In this document: piece after piece, positions 44,424 to 53,568 of the stretch
Layout of the letters: the number at the start of each line of letters is the position of its first letter
Position numbering within the stretch: position 1 is the first letter of the stretch
Assembly (NCBI RefSeq): GCF_023630175.1
Contig: NZ_JALLIN010000009.1
Location: 62,001-126,000 of the forward strand
Origin: Streptomyces cellostaticus
Lineage (GTDB): Bacteria; Actinomycetota; Actinomycetes; Streptomycetales; Streptomycetaceae
Length of the DNA stretch: 64,000 nucleotides
Direction: 5' to 3'
Notes under the pieces: model-generated
What the model was told of the DNA's origin: nothing
What the model saw: only the letters and a program-made list of their open reading frames with translations
Databases searched by the model: none
Program-made: the position numbers and the translations under genes

Positions 44424-45896
44424 TCAGTCCTCGGTGTTCCGTTTCGCGTGCTTCGGAGAGTTCTTTCCCTTGTCCGTGGTGTCCGCCGTGGTACCGGGCG
44501 CTTGCCCGGCTTTGCCGCGGTGGTGGGCGGAGGCGCCGTGGGGGTCGGCGCCGTCGTTGCCGGACCTGTGGGACCTCGGGGTCACCCGGTCGGGCGACGG
44601 CAGGCTCCTGGAGACGGCCTGGGTGTGAGGGTCGGAGGCCGTGGACGGCGGGGTGTGCGGGCCGGCGCTCCTCACGTCCGGCCGGTCGCCGGCCGGCGAG
44701 GCGGTGCCGGCCTTGTCGCGGGGGGTGGTCGCCTTGCCGGACGAGTGGCGGTCCGGTGTCGTCGAGGTGGAGGCGGTGTCGGCACGGTCGTCGCCGGCTC
44801 CGCTGGTGCCCGGTGCGAGTGCGAGGGTCGCGCCCACGGCCACGGAGAGGGCGGCGAGGGCGGTGCCCACCGCGAGGCGGCGGCCGTGCGGCGGGCGGTC
44901 CGCGTGGGCATGCCCTCGGACCGCCGCCGGAGCGACGGAGCGGCCGGGCCGGATCACCGCCGTCCTCGGTCCCTGCGTACGGGTGGGGTGGTTCGCCGCC
45001 GGACCCCGGGGCACGGCGGGCTCGTTCACGGCCGCGGGGGCCGCGGCGCCGGGTGCGTTCAGGGTGGCCAGGGTCAGCGCACACTGTTCGGCGTCGGGAC
45101 GTGCCGCGGGGTCCTTCGCGGTCATGGTGTGCAGCAGGGTCGCCAGGTCCGGGGAGACCCAGGTGGGGATCTCGGGCGCGCGCAGCAGGCGGGCGACCGC
45201 GGCCTCCAGGGGGGTGCCCGGGTATTCCAGGCCCCCTTTCAGGCACTCCAGCAGGACGAGGCCGAGCGCGTAGACGTCGGTGGGCGGTCCGACGTACCCG
45301 CCCTCGACCTGCTCGGGCGCCAGATACGCGGCGGTGCCGGTCAGCACGTCGGGTGCGGTCTGACGGGTGGCGTCGGCAAGGCGCGCGATGCCGAAGTCGG
45401 CCAGATGGGGGTCGCCGGCCGGGTCCAGCAGGACGTTCGACGGTTTGACGTCGCGGTGCACTATCTCGGCCCGGTGCACGTGGGCGAGTGCCCGTGCGAG
45501 GGCGGCGCCCAGGGTCGCCACGCGACGCTCGGGCAGGGGGCCGCCGTCCAGGAGGCTGTGCAGCGTGGGGCCCTCGACCAGTTCCATGACCAGGTAGGTG
45601 CGGTCGTCCTCGCGGCCGGAGTCGTAGACCGTGATGAGGCCGGGGTGCTGGAGGCCGGCGAGGAGGACGGCCTCCGCGGTGAGGCGGTCCTCGGTCTGCG
45701 GGCCCGGGCCGGGCCGGAACATCTTGACGGCGACGGGCCGGCCGAGGCGCGTGTCGACGCCCTCGTAGACGTGGGCCATGCCTCCGGATCCGATTCTCGC
45801 GCCCAGTCGGTAGCGTCCGGCCAGAAGGTGCGCGGGCCGCGGTTCCGCTGTGACCGGCGCGGGGGGCGGCGGGGCTGCTGATCGGCTGGCCTTCAT
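44424..45896 (-). CDS. Membrane-anchored Ser/Thr protein kinase
   Basis: A 490-residue kinase from ATG 45896. The kinase domain (about 28-290) has the Gly loop IGSGGMAHVY, catalytic K58 in VAVKMF, HRDVKPSN, DFG and an APE-type PEQVEGG segment. A Pro/Ala linker, one membrane segment (about 345-367) and a disordered Ser/Thr/Asp/Lys-rich outer tail follow. There are no PASTA repeats, so it is not PknB. Likely autophosphorylating; the ligand of the outer tail is unknown. It converges with the helicase gene. Confidence 0.9.
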   Translation of the reverse strand: MKASRSAAPPPPAPVTAEPRPAHLLAGRYRLGARIGSGGMAHVYEGVDTRLGRPVAVKMFRPGPGPQTEDRLTAEAVLLAGLQHPGLITVYDSGREDDRTYLVMELVEGPTLHSLLDGGPLPERRVATLGAALARALAHVHRAEIVHRDVKPSNVLLDPAGDPHLADFGIARLADATRQTAPDVLTGTAAYLAPEQVEGGYVGPPTDVYALGLVLLECLKGGLEYPGTPLEAAVARLLRAPEIPTWVSPDLATLLHTMTAKDPAARPDAEQCALTLATLNAPGAAAPAAVNEPAVPRGPAANHPTRTQGPRTAVIRPGRSVAPAAVRGHAHADRPPHGRRLAVGTALAALSVAVGATLALAPGTSGAGDDRADTASTSTTPDRHSSGKATTPRDKAGTASPAGDRPDVRSAGPHTPPSTASDPHTQAVSRSLPSPDRVTPRSHRSGNDGADPHGASAHHRGKAGQAPGTTADTTDKGKNSPKHAKRNTED

Positions 45897-46369
45897 CTGG
45901 GTCTCCGTTGCTGTCGCCTCGTGCCGGACGCGGCCGTGGGCCGTGCTCCGATGCGGGTACCCGAGCCCGTGTCAGGTAGGCGGACGAACTCGCGGTGGAT
46001 CGACGAGCGTGGGGGCCCCGGCCGGGTGACGCGCCGTGCCGGTGCCCCGGGTCCGTCGCTCGGCCGGGGTGCGCGGTGCGCCCCCTGGCGGGGCCTCGGG
46101 GCTGCCGCCCGCTGCTACCCGCGCCGGGCCGCCATCGCGGCCCCGACCAGCCATCCGGCCCCTGCGGGGAGGCGCCGATCGCGTGTCCGTCCCGCGCATC
46201 GGCTTTCCCCGGTTGCGCGAGGTGAGGAGGTCGGGCTGGTTCGCCCGTGCCTGGTCGCGCACGAGCGCCGAGAACAACGACACCGACGGACACGGCGACG
46301 CGCGGTACGGCCGGCCGTGCACGGCATCGGCAACGATGCCCGGCCGGTCGGCGGAGTGGGGGTACGGGC
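45897..46369. other. 473-bp intergenic region between kinase and small conserved gene
   Basis: GC-rich, with several open frames on both strands but none with a convincing ribosome binding site or conserved sequence. It must hold the kinase promoter (minus strand) and the promoter of the gene at 46370. I see no repeat or RNA structure that stands out. Confidence 0.5.
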
Positions 46370-46738
46370 ATGGTGACGCCGACGGGTCGGTTGCGTCTGC
46401 TGCCTTGGTCCGGGCCGGAGGGCAAGCCGTGCCATCCCGCCGCTGAGGGAACGGGACACCTCTCCCGGCTCGCGGACACCATGGAGTCCGCCCAGATCGG
46501 TCCGGCCGGTCGGCTCCTCAGGAAAGCACGACGTGCTCTGGACGGGCGTCAGTGGACGCTAGGTGAACTGCGCCTGCTTGCCATCCACTTGCCCGAGGCG
46601 CCGGCCCATGTGCACCGGATCGCGGTGAGCCGGGGCGAGCGCCTGCCCTCGCCGGCGTACGCAGACCTCGACACCCTCGGCGACGAGGACGACGAGGACG
46701 ACGATCTGGACGCCTCGCGGATGCCCCGGCGCGCCTGA
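46370..46738 (+). CDS. Small conserved Streptomyces protein with acidic tail
   Basis: A 122-residue soluble protein from ATG 46370. RLRLLPWSGPEGKPCHP, GTGHLSRLADTMES and AGRLLRKARRAL form a pattern common to many unnamed Streptomyces proteins of this size. The C-terminus has an acidic run (GDEDDEDDDLDAS). No catalytic motif. Function unknown; the real start could also be GTG 46373. Confidence 0.72.
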   Translation: MVTPTGRLRLLPWSGPEGKPCHPAAEGTGHLSRLADTMESAQIGPAGRLLRKARRALDGRQWTLGELRLLAIHLPEAPAHVHRIAVSRGERLPSPAYADLDTLGDEDDEDDDLDASRMPRRA

Positions 46739-47086
46739 CCTGTCCCCCGCCGTAGGCGTTTGCGTCTCCCCGTGTCGACGACGCCGCGCCGGACGTCCAG
46801 GCTGCGCGGGCGGCAAGCGTCCCGAGGCCGTCCAGGCCGCGGTGGGCGGCGGGCCTCCGAAGGCCTCCAGGCCGCGTGGGCGACGGGCGGCCGGCGGGCA
46901 CGGGGCGCGACCCCGAGTGGCCCGGGCCCGGACGATCACCCGAGTCCCGGCACCTCCGGGCGCGGGCCCCGGTGCGCGGGCCCCGGTGCGCGGGTCGTGC
47001 CCCGCCGGGCGGCGTGGGAGCGGGCGGCCTCCGGCGGTGGCCATGCCGTGGAACGGGCGGAGGCCGGCCGGTGGCGGGCCGGAGTC
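46739..47086. other. 348-bp repeat-rich intergenic region
   Basis: Contains an imperfect 30-bp direct repeat (46824-46853 and 46859-46887, AGGCC-TCCAGGCCGCG...GGGCG) and a 14-bp tandem repeat at 46960-46994. No gene. The pattern looks like slippage in GC-rich DNA. Confidence 0.6.
46960..46994. repeat. 14-bp tandem repeat, 2.5 units
   Basis: GCGCGGGCCCCGGT is repeated exactly at 46960-46973 and 46974-46987, followed by GCGCGGG. Non-coding as far as I can tell. Confidence 0.85.
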
Positions 47087-47587
47087 CTATGCCGTCGCCG
47101 CCAGGTCCGCGCGGCCGAACAGCAGGGCGTAGCCGGGAGGGAGCTGCGCCAGGACGCGGGTCGTCAGGGACTCGCCGGCGATGTCCGCCACGACACCCAG
47201 GACCGAGCTGACGTCCCAGCGGGCCGTGGCCGGGGTGGCGTCGCCGAGGTGGTCCGCCACGGACTCGACGAAATCGCGTGCGGACAGCGGGGTGTTCGCG
47301 GGGATCCGGGAGGCGACCAGGGTGCCCGCCTCCCGGGGCAGGGCCTGGGCGAGGGCGACTCGTTCCTCACCGGTCACATGGCCGCCGAGGGCGGTGAGGA
47401 CGGTACGGGTGACGCGCTCGGCCTCGGCCGCCGTCGAGTAGCGACCGGCCTCGCGCACCGCCTCGGTGAGCGCCTCCCAGCGCGCGGCGTCGGTGTCGGC
47501 CCCGGGGGTGAGGGGGCGCGGCGACGGGGCCCCGGTGGGGGCGGGAGCGGGGATGGTCGTTCTCGGCTGCGGGGTCGTCACGGTCAT
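47087..47587 (-). CDS. DUF2267 domain protein
   Basis: A 166-residue protein from ATG 47587. The first 30 residues are Pro/Thr-rich. The rest has the two-part DUF2267 pattern (AERVTRTVLTALGGHVTGEERVALAQALP and FVESVADHLGD, RWDVSSVLGVVADIAGESLTTRVLAQLPPGYALLFG). Often found near small heat-shock and stress genes; the Hsp20 gene lies 224 bp upstream on the same strand. Role unknown. Confidence 0.82.
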   Translation of the reverse strand: MTVTTPQPRTTIPAPAPTGAPSPRPLTPGADTDAARWEALTEAVREAGRYSTAAEAERVTRTVLTALGGHVTGEERVALAQALPREAGTLVASRIPANTPLSARDFVESVADHLGDATPATARWDVSSVLGVVADIAGESLTTRVLAQLPPGYALLFGRADLAATA

Positions 47588-47740
47588 CGTGGGATGGCTC
47601 CTCTTCCAGGACGCTTCGGGACACCGGAAGCCCGGTACCCCGTAAGGCGACGCGCATGAGCGGGAATTCGGCCAAAGCGCGGCATGTGGTGGCATGCGGC
47701 CCGTGGGGCGGTATCCGCCCCGGTGGGGAGGCGGACCACC

Positions 47741-47773
47741 GCGCCCCGGGCCCCGGCGGGGGCCACGGGGCGC
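47741..47773 (-). terminator. Terminator downstream of hsp20
   Basis: GCGCCCCGGGCCCC at 47741-47754 pairs with GGGGGCCACGGGGCGC at 47758-47773 with one bulge. Lies 38 bp past the hsp20 stop on the minus strand. Confidence 0.6.
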
Positions 47774-47810
47774 GGAGCCCGCCACCGGTGGGTGGTCGGG
47801 CCGGGGGCGG

Positions 47811-48251
47811 TCAGCGGGTGATCTGCTTGCGGCCGTCGTCGCCGCCGCTGATCCGGATGCGGCGCGGCTTGGCCTGTTCGGCCACCGGGATGCGCAGGGT
47901 CAGGACGCCGGCCTCGTACGAGGCGTCGATGCGCTCGGTGTCGAGCGTGTCGCCGAGGAAGAGCTGACGGGTGGAGACGCCCGTGGGGCGCTCGGCGACG
48001 ATCATCTCGGCACCCTCGGGTGCGGGGGTGCGGCGTTCGGCGCGGACGCTGAGGACGTTGCGCTCGACGTCCAGCTCGATCGTCTCGGGGTCGATCCCCG
48101 GAAGGTCGAAGTGGACCAGGAACTCGTCACCGGAGCGGTAGGCGTCCATCGGCATGGCCGACGGGCGGCCGGCGGTGGTGTTCGCGGTGCCGAAGACCTG
48201 CTGCGCGAGTCGGTCGAAGTCACGGAACGGGTCCGTACGCATGAGCATCAC
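47811..48251 (-). CDS. Hsp20/alpha-crystallin small heat-shock protein
   Basis: A 146-residue chaperone. The alpha-crystallin domain shows [32 protein letters not shown] and the final [15 protein letters not shown] motif, with a short tail [10 protein letters not shown] 48251, ATG 48248 and ATG 48242 are all possible starts; AGGAGAGGAG lies upstream. It holds unfolded proteins in stress. The AT-rich promoter at 48298 is strikingly consensus-like. In S. albus hsp18 is repressed by RheA; I find no clear RheA operator here. Confidence 0.92.
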   Translation of the reverse strand: MMLMRTDPFRDFDRLAQQVFGTANTTAGRPSAMPMDAYRSGDEFLVHFDLPGIDPETIELDVERNVLSVRAERRTPAPEGAEMIVAERPTGVSTRQLFLGDTLDTERIDASYEAGVLTLRIPVAEQAKPRRIRISGGDDGRKQITR

Positions 48252-48297
48252 TGCTCACTCCTCTCCTCGGGTGCTGGGTGCGATGCCCTTCGCTATT

Positions 48298-48326
48298 TAT
48301 ATAGCTCGCGGCCGGAAAGTTGACAA
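48298..48326 (-). promoter_or_regulatory. hsp20 promoter, TTGTCA-17-TATATA
   Basis: On the minus strand TTGTCA (48326-48321), a 17-bp spacer and TATATA (48303-48298) make a near-consensus vegetative promoter, in the most AT-rich stretch noted in the window, about 47 bp ahead of the hsp20 start. Confidence 0.75.
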
Positions 48327-48451
48327 GCCCAGACTCAGCTTGTTGGAGTCCAGGAGGCGCTCGATAGTCTCGGGCCAGCCACAGGAGGCAGCCGTCGCGG
48401 ACCGGTCCGCGACGACGTGCATGACGGACACGACGTACGTGGAGGCAGCTC

Positions 48452-48754
48452 ATGGCCAGGATTCCCAGCGCGGTGGTCGCGGCGACCGGGCTCGTCGGCG
48501 GGTACGGCGTCGCCCGCTGGACCGGTGAGCGGCGGCTCGGCGGGGTCGTCCTGGCCGCCGCGGGCGCCGCCGCCGCGCAGCGGTGGCGCAGGCAGGCGGG
48601 CGGGAAGGCAGCGGGCGCGCTGACCGCCGGGTACGTCGCCGCGTTCGCCGGGTCGCACCCGCTGGCCAGGAGGATCGGCGCCTGGCCGTCCGTCCTCGGC
48701 GTCGCGGGCGCCGTCGCACTGGCCTCCTGGGCCGTCGCCGACCGGCGCGGCTGA
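48452..48754 (+). CDS. Small Ala/Gly-rich membrane protein
   Basis: A 100-residue protein from ATG 48452 with GGAGG eight bases upstream. Three hydrophobic stretches (about 5-20, 28-42, 52-66, then 78-95) rich in Ala and Gly with Arg between them suggest a small multi-pass membrane protein. I do not recognise a family. Divergent from hsp20 by 200 bp. Confidence 0.68.
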   Translation: MARIPSAVVAATGLVGGYGVARWTGERRLGGVVLAAAGAAAAQRWRRQAGGKAAGALTAGYVAAFAGSHPLARRIGAWPSVLGVAGAVALASWAVADRRG

Positions 48755-48804
48755 ACCGGCGGCCGGCGCCGCGGACGTCACCGGGGCTCCCGGCTCCGAA
48801 GGCG

Positions 48805-48836
48805 GGGCCGGCCGGGGGGAACACCGCGGCCGGCCC
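48805..48836. terminator. Bidirectional terminator
   Basis: GGGCCGGCCG at 48805-48814 pairs perfectly with CGGCCGGCCC at 48827-48836 in the 235-bp gap between two converging genes. Confidence 0.7.
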
Positions 48837-48989
48837 GCGCACCGGCGTGCTCGACCCGCTGCGGGCGGCCGTCCCGGCGCCGGTGGCCGTGCGAACCGGC
48901 GCCAGGGGCGGTTGCGGGCGGCCGGAACCCGTCCCGGGCCCGCCGGGGCCGGCCCCCGGCCAGCCGTTCCGCCGTCCCGGCGCCGCCCG

Positions 48990-50324
48990 TTACAGCTCCG
49001 CCTGGCCCGCGCCCTTGAGCGCGCCCAGGTCGAAGACGCCGCCCATCCTGGCGAAGCCCAGGTCACTGGGGTGCAGATGGTCGCCGGAGTCGTACTGGGG
49101 GCGCAGCCGGCGCGCGTCGTACGGGTCCCGCAGGGCCTGGTCGAAGTCGACGACCGAGTCGTAGACCCGGCCGGACCGGATCTCCGCGTTGACCTGCCGG
49201 CGCACCTCCTCGCGGGCCGGCGTCCAGCCGCGGTGGCCGCGGAACGGCATCAGGGTCGCGCCCACCACCCTCAGCCCGCGGGCGTGCGCCTGGCGCACCA
49301 GGGTGCGCAGGCCCTCGGTGATCCGGTCCGGGTCGGCGAGGGCCGGGTTGCGGAGGATGTCGTTGATGCCGAGGTCGATGACGACGACCTTCACATTGGT
49401 CCGGGACAGCGCGTCCCGGCCGAAGCGGCCGAGGCCGCTCTGGTTCTCCGCCGGGCGGCCCAGGCCGTCCGCGAGGACCTGGTTGCCGCTGATGCCCTCG
49501 TTGACGATGCCGTAGCGCGGCAGGGCGTCACCGCCCGCCACCGCCGTGTGGAGCCGGCCCGCGAGGACGTCGGTCCAGCGGCGGTTGGCGCCGACCGTGG
49601 ACGTGATGCCGTCGGTTATCGAGTCGCCGAAGACGACCACCGTGCCCGTCGCCTCGTTGCTCAGCACGTCAAGGGCCGTCAGATAGCGCCAGTACGGCGT
49701 CTGTTCGGTGTACGCGGCGCCCGTCGCGTCCTCCGTGCGGTCGCCCCGGGCGACGTACGACATCTGCTGCGCGTGCGGGTGGTAGGTGACCGGGCCCGAC
49801 TGGGTCGGCGCGTACGTGGTGACCAGCACGTCCGAGTCGCGCGGGACGATGACGCGGACGGCGTCGCTGAGCACCTGGCCGCCGGCCGGGACGACCACGC
49901 CGGGCGCGCCGTTGAACGTCAGCCGGCGCATCGTCGCCGCGTCGGCCTCGGCCGTGTCGTGACCCGACGCCACGGCCAGGGAGGCGTGCGTGATGGTCAG
50001 CGGGGACTGCCCGTAGAGGTTGGACAGCGTGATGCGGGCACTCGTACCCGCGGTGCTCGCGTGGACGACGTTGCGCACCGAGCGGCCGGCGAGACCGGTG
50101 GTCTCGGTGCCCGGCTCGCCGCCCACGGGCGCCGTGGACCAGGCGCCGACCCAGGTGCCGGTCGACGCGGGAGCGACGGAGGAGCCATGGCGTGGACGGC
50201 CGTCGGTGACAGTGCTGCTGGGGGTGCCGTGGCCCATGGCCACCGTGACGTAGACGGCTGCGGATACGGCCACGATCAGCGCGACCAGGGCGCTGAGTAC
50301 GGCATAACCATGACGCTTGGTCAT
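48990..50324 (-). CDS. Secreted SGNH/GDSL hydrolase
   Basis: A 444-residue protein with an N-terminal signal or anchor (about 7-30). A beta-rich N-terminal domain (WVGAWSTAP, SVRNVVHAST, LSNLYGQSPLTI) precedes the SGNH hydrolase core: FGDSITDG (catalytic Ser), NEGISGNQV, LGINDI and the C-terminal DHLHPSDLG (Asp, His). The layout matches the Streptomyces family of secreted lipase/esterase-like proteins that act on wall or plant polymers. Substrate unknown. Confidence 0.9.
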   Translation of the reverse strand: MTKRHGYAVLSALVALIVAVSAAVYVTVAMGHGTPSSTVTDGRPRHGSSVAPASTGTWVGAWSTAPVGGEPGTETTGLAGRSVRNVVHASTAGTSARITLSNLYGQSPLTITHASLAVASGHDTAEADAATMRRLTFNGAPGVVVPAGGQVLSDAVRVIVPRDSDVLVTTYAPTQSGPVTYHPHAQQMSYVARGDRTEDATGAAYTEQTPYWRYLTALDVLSNEATGTVVVFGDSITDGITSTVGANRRWTDVLAGRLHTAVAGGDALPRYGIVNEGISGNQVLADGLGRPAENQSGLGRFGRDALSRTNVKVVVIDLGINDILRNPALADPDRITEGLRTLVRQAHARGLRVVGATLMPFRGHRGWTPAREEVRRQVNAEIRSGRVYDSVVDFDQALRDPYDARRLRPQYDSGDHLHPSDLGFARMGGVFDLGALKGAGQAEL

Positions 50325-50531
50325 GCTTGCGTTGTTCTCCTCGGGAGACGGGAGCCCGGGGCTCCGATCTTGATGAACCCATGATGCGTCATGGGTTCGG
50401 GAGACCTGACAGGGCCCTGCCCGAAACCCCCTGGGAACAGACGCCGGGAACTCCCGTTCCGTTCCGGGAGTCGGTCAGGAAGGGACAATTGTGGGCGGGA
50501 TCACCGCACGGGTGGAGTACGGGTGGAGCTG

Positions 50532-51860
50532 ATGGAAAGCACCGAGACACGAACAGCGGACCGGACGACGGCACGGCAGACCGCGTCGCACCGGACGATG
50601 ACCGCCTTCACGCCCGCCGACGAGGAACGGCGGCGGGGCGTGCGGCGCATGAAACTCACCGCGACCGGGCTGCTGCTGTTCGTCGCCCTCGTCTACGTGC
50701 TCGCCCGGCTCGCCACGCACCAGGGCGCGGGCGCCTGGGCGGGATACGTGGCCGCCGCGGCCGAGGCCGGCATGGTGGGCGCCCTCGCCGACTGGTTCGC
50801 CGTCACCGCCCTCTTCCGGCACCCCCTCGGGCTGCCCATCCCGCACACGGCGATCATCCCCACCAAGAAGGACCAGCTCGGCGTCTCCCTGGGCGAGTTC
50901 GTCGGGGAGAACTTCCTCTCCCAGGACGTCGTGCGGCAGCGGCTGCGCGCCGTCGGCATCGGCAGCCGGCTCGGCGCCTGGCTCGCCCGGCCCGAGCACG
51001 CCGACCGGGTCACCGCCGAACTCGCCACCGCGCTGCGCGGCGCGCTCACCGTGATGCGCGACCGGGACGTCCAGGCCGTCGTCACGGAGGCCGTCACCCG
51101 GCGGGCCGACGTCCAGGAGATCGCGCCCGGCCTCGGCAAGATGCTGGAGCGGATCGTCGCCGACGGCGGCCACAACCGCGTCGTCGACCTCGTCGTCGCC
51201 CGCGCCCACGACTGGCTGGAACTGCACCGCGCCGACGTGATGAGCGCCGTCGAGGGCGGGGCGCCCGGCTGGACCCCGCGCTTCGTCGACAAGAAGGTCG
51301 GCGACCGCGTGTACAAGGAACTGCTGCGCTTCGTCACCGAGATGCGCGACATGCCCTCCCACCCGGCCCGCGGCGCCCTCGACCGCTTCCTCACGGACTT
51401 CGCCTCCGACCTGCAGTCCGACACCGACACCCGCGGACGGGTGGAACGGCTCAAGGGCGACATCCTCGGCCGCGGCGAGGTGCAGGACCTGATCGCCTCC
51501 GCCTGGACCGCCGTACGCTCCATGGTCGTCGCGGCCGCCGGGGACGAGCGCAGCGAGCTGCGCACGCGGGTGCGGGCCGCCCTGCTCTCGCTCGGCACCC
51601 GGATGGCGAACGAGCCGAGGGTGCAGCAGAAGGTCGACGGCTGGGTGGAAGGCGTGGCCGTGCACGTCGTCACCACGTACCGCAAGGAGATCACCTCGCT
51701 GATCACCGAAACCGTCGCCGGCTGGGACGCCGAGCACACCACCCGCAAGATCGAGGCGCACATCGGCCGCGACCTCCAGTTCATCCGCATCAACGGCACG
51801 GTCGTCGGTTCGCTGGCGGGCCTGCTCATCTACGTCGTCACCCGCGCCGTGGGCGCCTGA
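50532..51860 (+). CDS. DUF445 membrane protein
   Basis: A 442-residue protein from ATG 50532 (GTG 50523 also in frame). Residues 40-75 hold the first membrane segment and AGMVGALADWFAVTALFRHPLGLPIPHTAIIPTKKD is the DUF445 signature. A long helical, partly coiled-coil cytoplasmic or outer section follows, and a final membrane segment (VVGSLAGLLIYVVTRAVG). Conserved in many bacteria; function unknown, sometimes linked to envelope integrity. Confidence 0.88.
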   Translation: MESTETRTADRTTARQTASHRTMTAFTPADEERRRGVRRMKLTATGLLLFVALVYVLARLATHQGAGAWAGYVAAAAEAGMVGALADWFAVTALFRHPLGLPIPHTAIIPTKKDQLGVSLGEFVGENFLSQDVVRQRLRAVGIGSRLGAWLARPEHADRVTAELATALRGALTVMRDRDVQAVVTEAVTRRADVQEIAPGLGKMLERIVADGGHNRVVDLVVARAHDWLELHRADVMSAVEGGAPGWTPRFVDKKVGDRVYKELLRFVTEMRDMPSHPARGALDRFLTDFASDLQSDTDTRGRVERLKGDILGRGEVQDLIASAWTAVRSMVVAAAGDERSELRTRVRAALLSLGTRMANEPRVQQKVDGWVEGVAVHVVTTYRKEITSLITETVAGWDAEHTTRKIEAHIGRDLQFIRINGTVVGSLAGLLIYVVTRAVGA

Positions 51861-51991
51861 GACCGGTCCGCCCCGGGCCTGCCGCGGAACCTCTCCGAAC
51901 CTGCCCGGTCCCCCTTGCGCGGGCCTGCCCCGGGCCTACCCGGGCCACGCGAGGGCACCCGTATCCCGTCCTTCGGCGTTGAGGGGAGCCC

Positions 51992-53530
51992 ATGAGCACT
52001 GCCGCGGCACCGGCACCGCAGAGCGGCCGGACCATCACCACGAACATCCCCGCCCGACTCGACCGCCTGCCCTGGTCCCGGTGGCACTGGTCGATCGTCA
52101 TCGGCCTGGGCACCGTATGGATCCTCGACGGCCTCGAGGTCACGGTCGTCGGCAACATCGCCGGCCGGCTGTCCGAGCCGGGCAGCGGGCTGAGCATCAG
52201 CTCCGGGCAGGTCACCGGCGTCGCCGCCGCGCTCTACGTGGCCGGCGCCTGCGTCGGCGCGCTGTTCTGGGGCCGGCTCACCGACCGCTTCGGCCGCAAG
52301 AAGCTGTTCATGATCACGCTCGCGGTGTACCTCGCGGCGACGGCCCTCACCGCGGTGTCCACCGAGGCCTGGTGGTTCTTCCTGTTCCGGTTCCTGACCG
52401 GCTTCGGCATCGGCGGCGAGTACGCGGCGATCAACAGCGCCATCGACGAGCTCATCCCCGCGAACTACCGGGGCCGCGTCGACCTCGTCATCAACGGCAG
52501 CTTCTGGCTCGGCGCGGTCGGCGGCTCCCTGCTCTCCATCCTCGCCCTCAACACCGACGTGCTCCCGGCCGGTGTCGGCTGGCGCCTCACCTTCGCGCTC
52601 GGCGCCGTCCTCGCCCTGGTCATCCTCCTCGTCCGCCGGCACGTCCCGGAGAGCCCGCGGTGGCTGCTCATCCACGGCCGCGACGGCGAGGCGGAGGAGA
52701 TCGTCACCGGCATCGAACGCCGGGTCCGGGCGGAGAAGGGCGAAGCCCTCGCCGAGCCCGAGGGCGAGCTGGAGATCCACCAGCGCAAGAGCGTCACCTT
52801 CACGGAGATCGCGCGCACCGTCTTCGGCCGGTACCGCAAGCGCGCGGTCCTCGGCTTCTCCCTCTTCATCGGCCAGGCGTTCCTCTACAACGCCATCACC
52901 TTCGGCTTCGGCGCGATCCTCACCAAGTTCTTCGACGTGCCCGCCGACCACACGGGCTACTACTTCGCCGTGATCGCCGTCGGCAACTTCTGCGGCCCGT
53001 TGCTGCTCGGCCACCTCTTCGACACCGTCGGCCGCCGCGTGATGATCTCCTCGACCTATCTGCTGTCGGGCCTGCTGCTGTTCGGCACCGCCTGGCTCTT
53101 CGACCGCGGCTCGCTCGGTGCCGGCACGCTCACCGCCTGCTGGTGCGCGGTGCTCTTCTTCGCCTCCGCCGGCGCCTCCAGCGCGTACCTCACGGTCTCC
53201 GAGATCTTCCCGATGGAGACCCGGGCCATGTCGATCGCCTTCTTCTACGCCCTCGGCACCGCCGCCGGCGGCATCAGCGGCCCGCTGCTCTTCGCCGACC
53301 TCACCAGCACCGGCAAGGTCGGTGACACCGTCCTGGCGTTCCAGATCGGCGCCGGGCTGATGTGCGCGGCCGGTCTCGTCGCCGTGTTCCTCGCGGTGAA
53401 CGCCGAGCGCCGGTCCCTCGAGGACATCGCCCGCCCGCTGACCGCGGCCGCCGGCCGGGCCAGGGCGGCGGCGCGGCCGGCCGACGGCCCGCAGGGCCCC
53501 TCGGCACCGCCCGCGGCCGGCAGGACCTGA
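51992..53530 (+). CDS. MFS transporter, sugar/aromatic-acid porter type
   Basis: A 512-residue transporter from ATG 51992 (GAGGGGAG upstream) with 12 membrane segments. The A-motif GRLTDRFGRKKLF is between TM2 and TM3; the RFLTGFGIGGEYAAINSAI motif in TM4-5 and the central GxxxDxxGRR-like FDTVGRRVM are those of the sugar porter or aromatic acid:H+ symporter groups. An 80-residue central loop (EAEEIVTGIERRVRAEKGEA) and an Ala/Pro-rich tail are cytoplasmic. Substrate unknown. Confidence 0.88.
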   Translation: MSTAAAPAPQSGRTITTNIPARLDRLPWSRWHWSIVIGLGTVWILDGLEVTVVGNIAGRLSEPGSGLSISSGQVTGVAAALYVAGACVGALFWGRLTDRFGRKKLFMITLAVYLAATALTAVSTEAWWFFLFRFLTGFGIGGEYAAINSAIDELIPANYRGRVDLVINGSFWLGAVGGSLLSILALNTDVLPAGVGWRLTFALGAVLALVILLVRRHVPESPRWLLIHGRDGEAEEIVTGIERRVRAEKGEALAEPEGELEIHQRKSVTFTEIARTVFGRYRKRAVLGFSLFIGQAFLYNAITFGFGAILTKFFDVPADHTGYYFAVIAVGNFCGPLLLGHLFDTVGRRVMISSTYLLSGLLLFGTAWLFDRGSLGAGTLTACWCAVLFFASAGASSAYLTVSEIFPMETRAMSIAFFYALGTAAGGISGPLLFADLTSTGKVGDTVLAFQIGAGLMCAAGLVAVFLAVNAERRSLEDIARPLTAAAGRARAAARPADGPQGPSAPPAAGRT

Positions 53531-53568
53531 CGGCCGCGGGACCGGTCCGCCGGGGGATACTGGCCCCC

